From contig JAFMJA010000001.1 in assembly GCA_017853735.1 (NCBI GenBank), positions 1 to 33,899 of the forward strand: a stretch of 33,899 nucleotides of DNA. The letters are read 5' to 3'. The notes beneath the pieces were generated by a model that was not told where the DNA came from, made no database searches, and saw only the letters and a list, made by a program, of their open reading frames with translations. A program made the translations under genes and the position numbers. Of this stretch, positions 8,202 through 15,644 are shown piece after piece. Within the stretch, counting starts at the first letter, position 1; the number at the start of each line of letters is the position of its first letter. Source of the DNA: Burkholderiaceae bacterium. GTDB taxonomy: Bacteria; Pseudomonadota; Gammaproteobacteria; Burkholderiales; Burkholderiaceae_C.

Positions 8202-9502
8202 CAGCGGCTCATCCTGGCGGCTGCTTTCAGGGCCCGTCCCAGGTCGTCGATCAGATCGTCCGGGTCTTCCAGTCCAACGGACAGGCGAATGGTTCCCTGG
8301 CGGATCCCTGCGCTGGCCAAGGCCTCGTCGCTCATGCGAAAGTGGGTGGTGGATGCAGGGTGAATGACCAGGCTTCGCGCGTCGCCTACATTGGCCAGAT
8401 GACTGAAAAGTTTGAGTCCTTCGATGAATTTTTTTCCTTGTTCCCGGTTGCCCCGAAGGTCAAAGCTGAACACAGAGCCAGCCCCGCGCGGTAACAGGCG
8501 CTTGGCCAGCAGATGGCTGGGATGATCCTTGAGCATCGGGTGACCTACCCGTTCAACCAATGGATGCGTTGCCAGGAAGGCAACAATTTTTTCGGTATTG
8601 CTCATGTGCCGGGCCATGCGCAAGGGCAGGGTCTCGATGCCCTGCAGGATCAGCCAGGCAGTATGTGGGCTCATGCAGGCGCCGAAATCACGCAAACCTT
8701 CGCGCCGGGCTCGCAAGAGAAAGGCGCCGATGGTGGACTCCTCGGCAAACACCATGTTGTGAAAGCCGTCATAGGCCTGGCTCAGTTCAGGGAATTTCCC
8801 AGACCGACCCCAGTCAAAATTGCCGCTATCGATGACGACGCCACCAATCACGGTGCCATGGCCGCTGAGAAACTTGGTGGCCGAGTGATAGACCAGGTCG
8901 GCACCGTGCTCCATGGGCTTGATCAGCCAGGGCGAGGTGAGGGTGGAATCCACCAGCAAGGGCAGACCTGCAGCATGGGCAATCTCGCTGACCCTGGGAA
9001 TATCCAGGACATCCAGCCCCGGATTGCCGACAGTTTCTCCGAAAAGTAATTTGGTATTGGGGCGAATGGCAGCTCGCCATCCATCGATGTCCCCAGGCTG
9101 GACAAACGTGGTGTCAATGCCAAAGCGTCTGAGGGTGTAATGCAACAGGTTTTGCGAGCCACCATATAGGGCGCTAGAGGCCACAATGTGCGAGCCAGCC
9201 CCCATAAGGGTGGCCACACTCAGGTGCAGTGCGGCCTGGCCGCTGGCCACTGCAATCGCCCCGATGCCGCCCTCCAAGGCGGCCATTCTTTGCTCAAAAA
9301 CCGCATTGGTGGGGTTGCTGATGCGGCTATAGACATGGCCAGCGCGTTCCAGGTTGAACAAGGCAGCGGCTTGGTCACTGGATTCAAAGACAAAGGAAGT
9401 CGTCAGGTGAATCGGCACCGCACGCGCACCGGTGCTGGGGTCAGGAGAAGCGCCGGCATGTAGCGCCAGCGTATCGAAGCCGGGATCAGACGAGCCGGAC
9501 AT
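8201..9502 (-). CDS. metY: O-acetylhomoserine sulfhydrylase (aminocarboxypropyltransferase), PLP enzyme
   Basis: 433-residue PLP-dependent enzyme of the Cys/Met metabolism family. It condenses O-acetylhomoserine with sulfide (or methanethiol) to homocysteine (or methionine). Recognisable features are the amino-terminal TLALHAG, the YSRISNPTNAVFEQRMAALEGG stretch split around the subunit interface, SGQAA, LLVDSTLTSPWL, and the PLP lysine K210 in SATKFLSGHG. The C-terminal part has the AKRLLPRGAGSVFSFDL and MSDEALASAGI segments typical of MetY. It is the first gene of a two-gene operon with a hydrolase. O-succinylhomoserine sulfhydrylase (MetZ) is a possible alternative but is usually shorter (about 390-400 residues). 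Confidence 0.9.
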   Translation of the reverse strand: MSGSSDPGFDTLALHAGASPDPSTGARAVPIHLTTSFVFESSDQAAALFNLERAGHVYSRISNPTNAVFEQRMAALEGGIGAIAVASGQAALHLSVATLMGAGSHIVASSALYGGSQNLLHYTLRRFGIDTTFVQPGDIDGWRAAIRPNTKLLFGETVGNPGLDVLDIPRVSEIAHAAGLPLLVDSTLTSPWLIKPMEHGADLVYHSATKFLSGHGTVIGGVVIDSGNFDWGRSGKFPELSQAYDGFHNMVFAEESTIGAFLLRARREGLRDFGACMSPHTAWLILQGIETLPLRMARHMSNTEKIVAFLATHPLVERVGHPMLKDHPSHLLAKRLLPRGAGSVFSFDLRGNREQGKKFIEGLKLFSHLANVGDARSLVIHPASTTHFRMSDEALASAGIRQGTIRLSVGLEDPDDLIDDLGRALKAAARMSR

Positions 9503-9551
9503 GGTTGCTTATGCAGATCATGAGTTGGGTTAAAAACATGCGATATCCGAC

Positions 9552-9581
9552 TTGACCAAAGACTGATTTAAGCCTTATTGT
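9552..9581 (+). promoter_or_regulatory. Candidate sigma-70 promoter for the CBS-domain gene
   Basis: TTGACC at 9552-9557 (one mismatch to TTGACA), an 18-nt spacer, then TATTGT at 9576-9581, about 50 nt before the CBS-domain start and inside the divergent interval with metY. Read by eye only. Confidence 0.4.
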
Positions 9582-9634
9582 GGTCCATATTTCAACCGGA
9601 GTATGCCGCCAGCTCGGCCCAGCAGGAGAAGATG

Positions 9635-10093
9635 ATGAAAGTCAGCGATATTTTGCGCGTCAAAGGCAATACCCTCTATAGCATTTCGCCCGAGGAACCC
9701 TTGTCGCGTGCCATCGAGATCATGGCAAACAAGGACATAGGGTCGCTGCTCATCATGGAGAACGGCGAGCTCACCGGCATCCTGACCTTCCGGGAGGTGA
9801 TCCGACTGGCGGCCCGTAATGGGGGAAGTGTGGGCAATTCCTTAGTGCGCACCGCCATGGAGGGCTCCCCGCTGACATGCACTATGGACACCGATCTGGA
9901 CGAGGTCAGGCGCATGATGCTGGAGCGCCACGCCCGCTATTTGCCGGTCATCGATCAGAAGGTACTGATGGGTGTGATCAGCTTCTACGATGTCGCCAAG
10001 GCTGTGGTGGAGAGCCAGGACTTCGAAAACCGGATGCTCAAAGCCTATATCCGCGACTGGCCCGAGGAGTCCAAGCCTGGCAATCCTGCCTGA
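9635..10093 (+). CDS. CBS-domain pair protein
   Basis: 152-residue stand-alone tandem CBS (Bateman) protein. The first CBS motif runs through VSDILRVKG to GSLLIMENGELTGILTFREVIR; the second from VRTAMEGSPLTC to ARYLPVIDQKVLMGVISFYDVAKAV. Such proteins usually bind adenosine nucleotides and regulate a partner; no partner domain is fused here. Two adjacent ATG codons (9632 and 9635) follow AGGAG at 9624-9628; the second has the better spacing. It is monocistronic, divergent from metY and convergent with the pseudouridine synthase gene. Specific function unknown. Confidence 0.88.
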   Translation: MKVSDILRVKGNTLYSISPEEPLSRAIEIMANKDIGSLLIMENGELTGILTFREVIRLAARNGGSVGNSLVRTAMEGSPLTCTMDTDLDEVRRMMLERHARYLPVIDQKVLMGVISFYDVAKAVVESQDFENRMLKAYIRDWPEESKPGNPA

Positions 10094-10116
10094 GCTGCCT
10101 GGAGGGCCCATTGGGG

Positions 10117-10135
10117 CGATGCCTGAACAGCATCG
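10117..10135. other. Small hairpin between convergent CBS and pseudouridine synthase genes
   Basis: CGATGC, a 7-nt loop, then GCATCG: a perfect 6-bp stem in the 55-nt gap between two converging stop codons. No T-tract follows; a weak bidirectional terminator is possible. Confidence 0.3.
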
Positions 10136-10148
10136 AATGATTGCCCGC

Positions 10149-11069
10149 TTACGCCAAAGTAAGCTTGCGTTCACTCTGGAAACTTCTCTTGGCGCCAGTG
10201 ACCGGGTCAATAAAGGCCAGTGAGCACGCCAGCAAACGCAGCGGATTGCTGAAGTCCTCAAGCGCTGGGGCATCAGCCGGGTGCATCACACTGGGGTAAA
10301 AGCGGTCTCCGACGATCGGAATGCCCAGTGCGTTCATGTGCACTCGCAGCTGATGCAATCGACCGGTGCGCGGCAGCAGACGATAGCGCGCCAACGGTGC
10401 GGCGAGCTCGAGCAATTCGATGCGGGTGGCGCTATTGGGTTCGCCGCTGACCTCCTGCTGACGAAAAAACTGCTCTGCGGCTTGCAGGCGGCTACGGTGT
10501 TCAAGCGGTAAAACCAGATGGGGCCGCCAGGGGGCAATCGCCTGATATTCCTTGAATACTGTCTGTTGGCGAAACATGGACTGATAAGCCCCACGATCCT
10601 GCGGCCGAAGGCTGAATAGGACCAGACCCGCGGTCTCACGGTCAAGACGGTGGATTGGGCTGATCGACTCAATGCCCAGTTCCTGCTTCAGCCTGACCAG
10701 CAGGGTTTCTTTCACAAAGCGCCCGCCCGGTGTGACAGGCAGAAAATGCGGTTTATCCACGACCAGCAAGTGCGCATCCTGAAACAGGATGCGCGCCTCA
10801 AAGGGTATGCGGGGTTCAAAGGCCAGTTCGCGGTAATAGTAAAGACGCGATTGCGGCCGATACGCTGCTTCGGGATCCAGTGCCGTACCGTCTTCGGCCA
10901 GAACCTGCCCCTTGGCCATGCGCTCGTGCCACTGCAGGCGTGAGACGGCTGGGAGCCGTTCGGCCAGAAAATCAGCCACCGTACGCCATCGGCCCGCTGG
11001 CAAGGCCACACAACTGGCGCTGACGCCTTCTTGCATCGCGGGACGAAATCGATGCCCAGGTCGGGTCAT
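10149..11069 (-). CDS. RluA-family RNA pseudouridine synthase
   Basis: 306-residue pseudouridine synthase. It has a short S4-like amino-terminal part (WRTVADFLAERLP to KGQVLAEDG), the LLVVDKPHFLPVTP strand, and the catalytic motif PIHRLDRETAG with catalytic aspartate D143. Later come the GRLHQLRVHMNALGIPIVGDRFYP and LACSLAF segments of the family. It is the last gene of a minus-strand operon after gluQ and trmB, 12 nt downstream of trmB, so it is probably involved in tRNA or rRNA maturation. The target uridine cannot be deduced. Confidence 0.92.
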   Translation of the reverse strand: MTRPGHRFRPAMQEGVSASCVALPAGRWRTVADFLAERLPAVSRLQWHERMAKGQVLAEDGTALDPEAAYRPQSRLYYYRELAFEPRIPFEARILFQDAHLLVVDKPHFLPVTPGGRFVKETLLVRLKQELGIESISPIHRLDRETAGLVLFSLRPQDRGAYQSMFRQQTVFKEYQAIAPWRPHLVLPLEHRSRLQAAEQFFRQQEVSGEPNSATRIELLELAAPLARYRLLPRTGRLHQLRVHMNALGIPIVGDRFYPSVMHPADAPALEDFSNPLRLLACSLAFIDPVTGAKRSFQSERKLTLA

Positions 11070-11081
11070 GGCGCTTGGATT

Positions 11082-11840
11082 TCAGATGCGCCGAAACACC
11101 AGGTCCCAGACGCCATGACCCAAACGCAGCCCGCGCTTCTCGAATTTGGTCAATGGCCGGTACTCAGGTCGCGGGGCAAAGGCACTCGAGGTGTTTTTCA
11201 GCAGGGGCTGGTTGCCAAGAACTTCCAGCATCTGCTGGGCGTAGGGTTCCCAGTCCGTGGCACAGTGGATGTACCCGCCCGGCTTGATCCGGCTGGCCAG
11301 TTTGTCGACCAGGGGCGCCTGTATCAGCCGCCGCTTGTGATGTTTGGTCTTGTGCCAGGGATCGGGAAAAAAGATATGCACACCATCCAGGCTGCTTTCA
11401 GGGAGCATGAGTTGCAGGACCTCGACCGCATCGTGTTGCAGGATGCGGATATTGCTCAGCCCAAGAGCACCGATCTGCTTGAGCAGTGCGCCCACGCCAG
11501 CCTCATGGACTTCGCAGGCAAGGAAGTTTTTGTCCGCCATCAGGCTGGCAATATGGGCTGTGGCATCCCCCATGCCAAATCCGATTTCCAGAATCAAAGG
11601 CCGGTCGGCAAGCCCTGGACCAAATGCCTGTGTCAGGTCGATCGGCGCTGCCTGGAACGGAAGCAAAAAATCTGGCCCCCAGGTGGCCAAGGCCTTGGCC
11701 TGGCCACTGGTGGTGCGGCCTGCGCGTTTGACAAAGCTCTTGATGGTTTTGGGAAACTCAATGCCCGAAGGTGGCAGGCGTCTTCGATCTCGCAGGGGTG
11801 GTTCCTGCACTGGCAATGCGCTGGGATGGTTGGTGCTCAC
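11082..11840 (-). CDS. trmB: tRNA (guanine-N7-)-methyltransferase
   Basis: 252-residue SAM-dependent enzyme that makes m7G46 in tRNA variable loops. The class I methyltransferase SAM site EIGFGMGDATAHIA and the highly specific TrmB motif IFFPDPWHKTKHHKRR are clear; the end segment GHGVWDLVFRR also fits the family. The start is GTG at 11840, 2 nt after the gluQ stop, implying coupled translation. The basic amino-terminal tail of about 30 residues before the fold (RRRLPPSGIEF) is common in beta-proteobacterial homologues. Confidence 0.95.
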   Translation of the reverse strand: MSTNHPSALPVQEPPLRDRRRLPPSGIEFPKTIKSFVKRAGRTTSGQAKALATWGPDFLLPFQAAPIDLTQAFGPGLADRPLILEIGFGMGDATAHIASLMADKNFLACEVHEAGVGALLKQIGALGLSNIRILQHDAVEVLQLMLPESSLDGVHIFFPDPWHKTKHHKRRLIQAPLVDKLASRIKPGGYIHCATDWEPYAQQMLEVLGNQPLLKNTSSAFAPRPEYRPLTKFEKRGLRLGHGVWDLVFRRI

Positions 11841-11842
11841 TG

Positions 11843-12745
11843 TTAAATTTTACCGGGCTGACCCTGTGCGCTCAGCCAGCGTGCGCGCCATTGTGCGGTG
11901 GCCTCGGCAAGCCAGTCGCCAAGCGAGCTTGACTGGACCTGCAGGCCCAATGTTCTGGCGGCGGCATTGAGCTCCAACAGAGCTTCGTTGGTCTGCAGGG
12001 CTGGCGCCCCAGACTGTTTGCTCAGTTTTTCACCCAATGCATTGAGAACCAGAGGGGTGTGCAGGTATTGAGGTGTTGGCAGGTCCAGGGCGCGCTGCAG
12101 CAAAATTTGGCGCGCGGTGTTGTCGGCCAGATCTTCACCGCGCACGATATGGGTGATGCCCTGCGCGCCATCATCGACCACCACTGCCAGCTGATAGGCA
12201 AATTGGCCATCGGCACGCTTGAGAATGAAGTCGCCCACCGCTTGTGCTACATACTGCTCCTGCGGACCCAGTCGGCGGTCGGTCCAATGGTGCTCACCCT
12301 CATGCACGCGCAGGCGCCAGGCGCGGGCAGCCCGCCCCTGCAAGCCATTGCGACAGGTGCCAGGATAGACCCGTTCGGAGTTGCGGGCCCGTGTCTGGCC
12401 ATGGGCCATCAGGCTGGCCTCGATCTCCTTGCGTGAACAGGCACAAGGGTAGGCTATGCCACTGGCAATCAGACTATCCAGGGCGCGCTGGTAATCAGCA
12501 AGACGATCTGACTGGTGCCAGGGAGGCTCGTCGGGCAGCAGTCCGAAGTCGGCCAATTGCTGCAAAATCATCCTGTCAGCTCCGTCAATTGAGCGGGGAA
12601 TATCGACATCCTCGATCCGCACCAGCCAGCGTCCACCATGAGCGCGTGCGTCCAGCCAACTCGCCAGAGCGGCAACCAGCGAGCCCGCGTGCAGGGGGCC
12701 GGTGGGTGAGGGGGCAAAGCGGCCGATGTAGTGTGTGGCTAACAT
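11843..12745 (-). CDS. gluQ: Glutamyl-Q tRNA(Asp) synthetase
   Basis: 300-residue paralogue of the glutamyl-tRNA synthetase catalytic domain, lacking the anticodon-binding domain. It attaches glutamate to the queuosine base of tRNA-Asp. RFAPSPTGPLHAGSL contains the HIGH-equivalent (HAGS), the zinc-site cysteines appear as YPCACSRKEI and VYPGTC, and the KMSKS-equivalent reads KLSKQSG. The ATG at 12745 fits the family start (MLATHYIGRFAPS); a TTG at 12757 would only add four residues. It is the first gene of a three-gene RNA-modification operon. Confidence 0.93.
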   Translation of the reverse strand: MLATHYIGRFAPSPTGPLHAGSLVAALASWLDARAHGGRWLVRIEDVDIPRSIDGADRMILQQLADFGLLPDEPPWHQSDRLADYQRALDSLIASGIAYPCACSRKEIEASLMAHGQTRARNSERVYPGTCRNGLQGRAARAWRLRVHEGEHHWTDRRLGPQEQYVAQAVGDFILKRADGQFAYQLAVVVDDGAQGITHIVRGEDLADNTARQILLQRALDLPTPQYLHTPLVLNALGEKLSKQSGAPALQTNEALLELNAAARTLGLQVQSSSLGDWLAEATAQWRARWLSAQGQPGKI

Positions 12746-12864
12746 GGGGAGGGCCAAATCATGCCATCAAGTCATGCCCCAAAATGTTTGAGGATAAATC
12801 CATGACAGTCTGAAGAGAGGGCGATGTTTTTCTATAGTTGGCTTATTCCAAGCGAGTTTTTTTC

Positions 12865-13566
12865 ATGTTGACTCTGCGCAAATCTGACGAACGCGGCCTG
12901 GCCGATCACGGCTGGCTCAAATCCTTTCATAGCTTTTCCTTCGCTGACTATTACGATCCGCGCTTCATGGGCTGGGGCAATTTGCGGGTGATCAATGAAG
13001 ACCGGATTCAACCTGGCACCGGATTTGGCACGCATGGTCATCGTGACATGGAAATCATCAGCTACGTCCTGCAGGGCGAATTGGCGCACCAGGACAGCAT
13101 GGGCAATGGTTGCGCCATCCCCCCAGGCGACGTGCAGCGCATGAGCGCTGGCCGTGGAGTCATGCACAGTGAGTACAACCATGCGCCCAAGCAGGTGACC
13201 CATTTTTTCCAGATCTGGATCCAGCCCAATGTCAAAGGCATCGCGCCAGGCTACGAGCAAAAGTCTTTCCCGGTCCAAGAAAAACGCGGAACTCTGCGGC
13301 TGGTGGCCTCGCCAGATTCAGCTGAGGGATCTGTCAAGCTCCATGCGGATGCCCGGCTTTTTGCAGGCCTGTTCGATGGTGATGAGCGATATGAACTCCA
13401 GCTAGACCCTGCGCGTAAAGCCTATGTTCATCTGGTGCGTGGCGTGTTGCGTGTCAATGGCCTGGCCCTTCAGGCCGGGGATGCCGCGCTTGTGCAAGGT
13501 GAGGCCAAGCTGCTGCTTGATGGCGGTCGCGATGCCGAGGTGCTGGTATTCGATCTGACTGACTAA
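12865..13566 (+). CDS. Pirin family protein (YhaK-like)
   Basis: 233-residue bicupin of the pirin family. It begins with the characteristic LRKSDERGLADHGWLKSFHS (split around residue 12). Metal ligands are visible: H57 and H59 (GTHGHRDME) and H101 with E103 (GVMHSEYNH), the same spacing as in characterised pirins. Some relatives act as quercetin dioxygenases, others are regulators; which applies here is unknown. The family start is ATG 12865, with only a weak ribosome site upstream; an in-frame TTG at 12838 is rejected. Monocistronic, divergent from gluQ. Confidence 0.9.
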   Translation: MLTLRKSDERGLADHGWLKSFHSFSFADYYDPRFMGWGNLRVINEDRIQPGTGFGTHGHRDMEIISYVLQGELAHQDSMGNGCAIPPGDVQRMSAGRGVMHSEYNHAPKQVTHFFQIWIQPNVKGIAPGYEQKSFPVQEKRGTLRLVASPDSAEGSVKLHADARLFAGLFDGDERYELQLDPARKAYVHLVRGVLRVNGLALQAGDAALVQGEAKLLLDGGRDAEVLVFDLTD

Positions 13567-13577
13567 AGATTTTTTGA

Positions 13578-14363
13578 TCAAGGGCGAATCCCCGGTGTTT
13601 CCACGGGCATACCGCGCGCCCTGACCGCCAGGTACAACTCCAATTCGACCAGCTCCCTGGCGCCCATCGCATAGGGTTCAGCCCGCACCCCGTTCATGCA
13701 GTTGCGCAGCCTGCGCTGCAGTGAGCCGACAGCCTGCCATTCCAGACGATAGATCGGATACCCAGTAGGATGGGCCTGCGGGATGACATTTCCGCCTAGA
13801 TGACGGCCTGCGTTCTGGTCGTGACACTGGGCGCAGGACAAGTTCAACTGGCCCATACGCTGCTGAAACAGCCGTTGGCCATTGTCGAGGTGGGGCTGAA
13901 GGCGTGTGCTGGCTTGTGGGGCAAGCGGCATGCCGCGAGACTGGTAACCCACAAAGCTCTCCAATGCCAATAACTCTTGTGATTCAAGTCGCCATGGCTG
14001 TGTCTGCTGGTGGTTCTGGCGGCACTGATTGATGCGTTGGGCCAGATTCAGCGGTCCCTGGGTGCGTTCATCCCATGCGGGGTAGCGTGCTGCCACACCG
14101 TGCATGCTGGAGCTGGCATCTGCATGGCAGCCGGCACAGGATTTGGCGCCCGAAGCGGTGGCCTGCTGCCAAAGCTTCTCACCTTGTCGGACCCAGAGCA
14201 TGCCGGGGTTGAGGGTGTCGTCACGCTGCATGGCTTGGGTGTCGGGCCGCATGAATTCGAAGCCTGAGCGGCGCGTATCGGTCTGTGCAACAGCAGCCAC
14301 CGCTACCCAGCAGGCGATGGCCAGAAATAATCTATGCGGTTGGATAACCTGGCATCGGATCAT
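13578..14363 (-). CDS. soxA: Sulfur-oxidation dihaem cytochrome c SoxA
   Basis: 261-residue periplasmic cytochrome with an amino-terminal signal (hydrophobic LFLAIACWVAVAAVAQ). Two haem-binding motifs are seen: C76-A-G-C-H80 and C177-A-Q-C-H181. The Sox-specific block YRLEWQAVGSLQRRLRNC followed by MNGVRAEPYAMGA carries C222, equivalent to the cysteine persulfide ligand of the active-site haem. With SoxX it would form SoxAX, which joins a sulfur compound to the SoxY cysteine with electron release. The start overlaps the soxZ stop by 4 bp. It is the last gene of the IorAB-SoxXYZA operon. Confidence 0.95.
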   Translation of the reverse strand: MIRCQVIQPHRLFLAIACWVAVAAVAQTDTRRSGFEFMRPDTQAMQRDDTLNPGMLWVRQGEKLWQQATASGAKSCAGCHADASSSMHGVAARYPAWDERTQGPLNLAQRINQCRQNHQQTQPWRLESQELLALESFVGYQSRGMPLAPQASTRLQPHLDNGQRLFQQRMGQLNLSCAQCHDQNAGRHLGGNVIPQAHPTGYPIYRLEWQAVGSLQRRLRNCMNGVRAEPYAMGARELVELELYLAVRARGMPVETPGIRP

Positions 14364-14680
14364 GTGACCTGTAGCGCAACGCTTTCGCTGTGCCGAAAAC
14401 CCTTGTCGCCTACCCACTGAAAACGCAGGGTACCCGTCTCGGTGGCGATGGTGTGAAAAGCAATCAATGGATTGGCCGCAAGCGCAGAAAACAGTTCTGC
14501 GCTGAAGATCAACTCGTTGTTGTAGTGGCAGCTGAAGTGTTGAATGATGTCGCGTGGCAGCACACGACCATCATCCCCAGGTCGAAAGCCGGTTTCCATC
14601 GGGTGTGCAATGGTGGCGCGCACTTCGATGATTTCACCACGACGGGCTGTTGCAGGAACCTTGATGATGGTGAATGACAT
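14360..14680 (-). CDS. soxZ: Sulfur-compound carrier partner SoxZ
   Basis: 106-residue SoxZ, the partner of the SoxY carrier. Family pattern is strong: ARRGEIIEVRATIAHPMETG, PRDIIQHF, ANPLIAFHTIATETGTLRF and a closing WVGDKGF strand. It has no signal peptide, as usual, because it is co-exported with SoxY. It starts 2 nt after the soxY stop and overlaps soxA by 4 bp. Confidence 0.95.
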   Translation of the reverse strand: MSFTIIKVPATARRGEIIEVRATIAHPMETGFRPGDDGRVLPRDIIQHFSCHYNNELIFSAELFSALAANPLIAFHTIATETGTLRFQWVGDKGFRHSESVALQVT

Positions 14681-14682
14681 AG

Positions 14683-15162
14683 CTAAATCGGGTTTTCCAG
14701 GCAGGCAGCAATCGACACGATCACATCGACCGTATCAGACCAGTAAGTGCCATCGTTCATACGCGCTACGGCAACCAGTTTTTGTGAGGTTGCCAGGCGG
14801 ATGCGGGTGGAAATACTGGCACGACCTGCGCGAGGACCCAGGGTACATTTGATCACCTCGCGCTGGGGATTGCGTTCATTGAATACAGCAATAGCGACCA
14901 CATGGTCCGCAGCTGTCATCGCACTGTCGACTGATACGCTCAACGGTACGGTATTGCCGTTATCCACCAAGGGTGCGATATCCAGCTTGACCCGTCCAGC
15001 CTTGATCGGGGCACCGCCGGCGTACGCATTGACAGCCGCTGCCAGTTCACCGGATGTGGCCAGCGCAGGTCGTACGATCAAACAGGCGCCCACGCCAAAT
15101 CCGGCAACAATCATCAGCCTTCTTGATCTGGATACACCCATTGCACTCATGGCTGAACTCAT
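14683..15162 (-). CDS. soxY: Sulfur-compound carrier SoxY with non-canonical carboxy-terminal arm
   Basis: 159-residue SoxY-like carrier. The amino terminus carries a twin-arginine-like signal (SRSRRLMIVAGFGVG). The Ig-like carrier core follows, with VKLDIAPLVDNGNTVPLSV, and the dimer strand VAIAVFNERNPQREV. In thiosulfate-oxidising Sox systems the swinging arm ends in GGCGG with the substrate-carrying cysteine second from the glycines. Here it ends A-A-C154-L-E-N-P-I: the cysteine is kept but flanked by alanines and followed by five other residues. Several in-frame ATG codons exist near the start; the first (15162) overlaps the soxX stop by 4 bp. The changed arm suggests altered partners, consistent with the missing SoxB and SoxCD. 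Confidence 0.9.
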   Translation of the reverse strand: MSSAMSAMGVSRSRRLMIVAGFGVGACLIVRPALATSGELAAAVNAYAGGAPIKAGRVKLDIAPLVDNGNTVPLSVSVDSAMTAADHVVAIAVFNERNPQREVIKCTLGPRAGRASISTRIRLATSQKLVAVARMNDGTYWSDTVDVIVSIAACLENPI

Positions 15163-15644
15163 TCTCTGAGGGTGAGCAAATAAGCCACCACATCCTCAAT
15201 TTGCTGAGCCGACAAAATGCTTCGATCTTGCCAGGCCGGTGCGACACGGTGCAAACCCTGATCGCGGTAATAGGCGGGCATGATGCTGTCAGGATTGAAG
15301 TGGCGCGGGTTAACTAGGCGCAGTCGGAGCTGAGCGGCTGACCAACGTTGGCCAGCCCCTGCAAGGTTAGGTGCCAGGTCACCTTGAAATCGCTCTTCAG
15401 ACACCGGACCACTATGGCACAGAAGGCACAGACCGCTTTGTCGGCTGCTTGCAATGGCGCGACCGCGGGCTGCATCACCAGGTTGAAAGCTCAGGGGCTG
15501 CGGGATGCCATCACCAACAACCTCAAGTACAGCAGAGTGATGAGCCGTTTGCCCTGCAGCCTGGCAAGGCAGAAAGGCCATGAGCAGCAACAGGCAAGCC
15601 AGGCGGCACACCAGAAAAAGAGGTGCCGCCGCAAAAAGGCTCAT
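15159..15644 (-). CDS. soxX: Monohaem cytochrome c SoxX
   Basis: 161-residue exported cytochrome: a hydrophobic leader to about residue 30, then GDAARGRAIASSRQ, haem motif C73-L-L-C76-H77, the SoxX block RWSAAQLRLRLVNPRHFNPD, an axial methionine candidate M122 in SIMPAYYR, and the end VEDVVAYLLTLRE. It is very typical of SoxX. It overlaps both the Mo subunit (4 bp) and soxY (4 bp). In IorAB-type enzymes the physiological electron acceptor is often a c-type cytochrome encoded next door, so SoxX or SoxAX could take that role here (inference). Confidence 0.95.
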   Translation of the reverse strand: MSLFAAAPLFLVCRLACLLLLMAFLPCQAAGQTAHHSAVLEVVGDGIPQPLSFQPGDAARGRAIASSRQSGLCLLCHSGPVSEERFQGDLAPNLAGAGQRWSAAQLRLRLVNPRHFNPDSIMPAYYRDQGLHRVAPAWQDRSILSAQQIEDVVAYLLTLRE

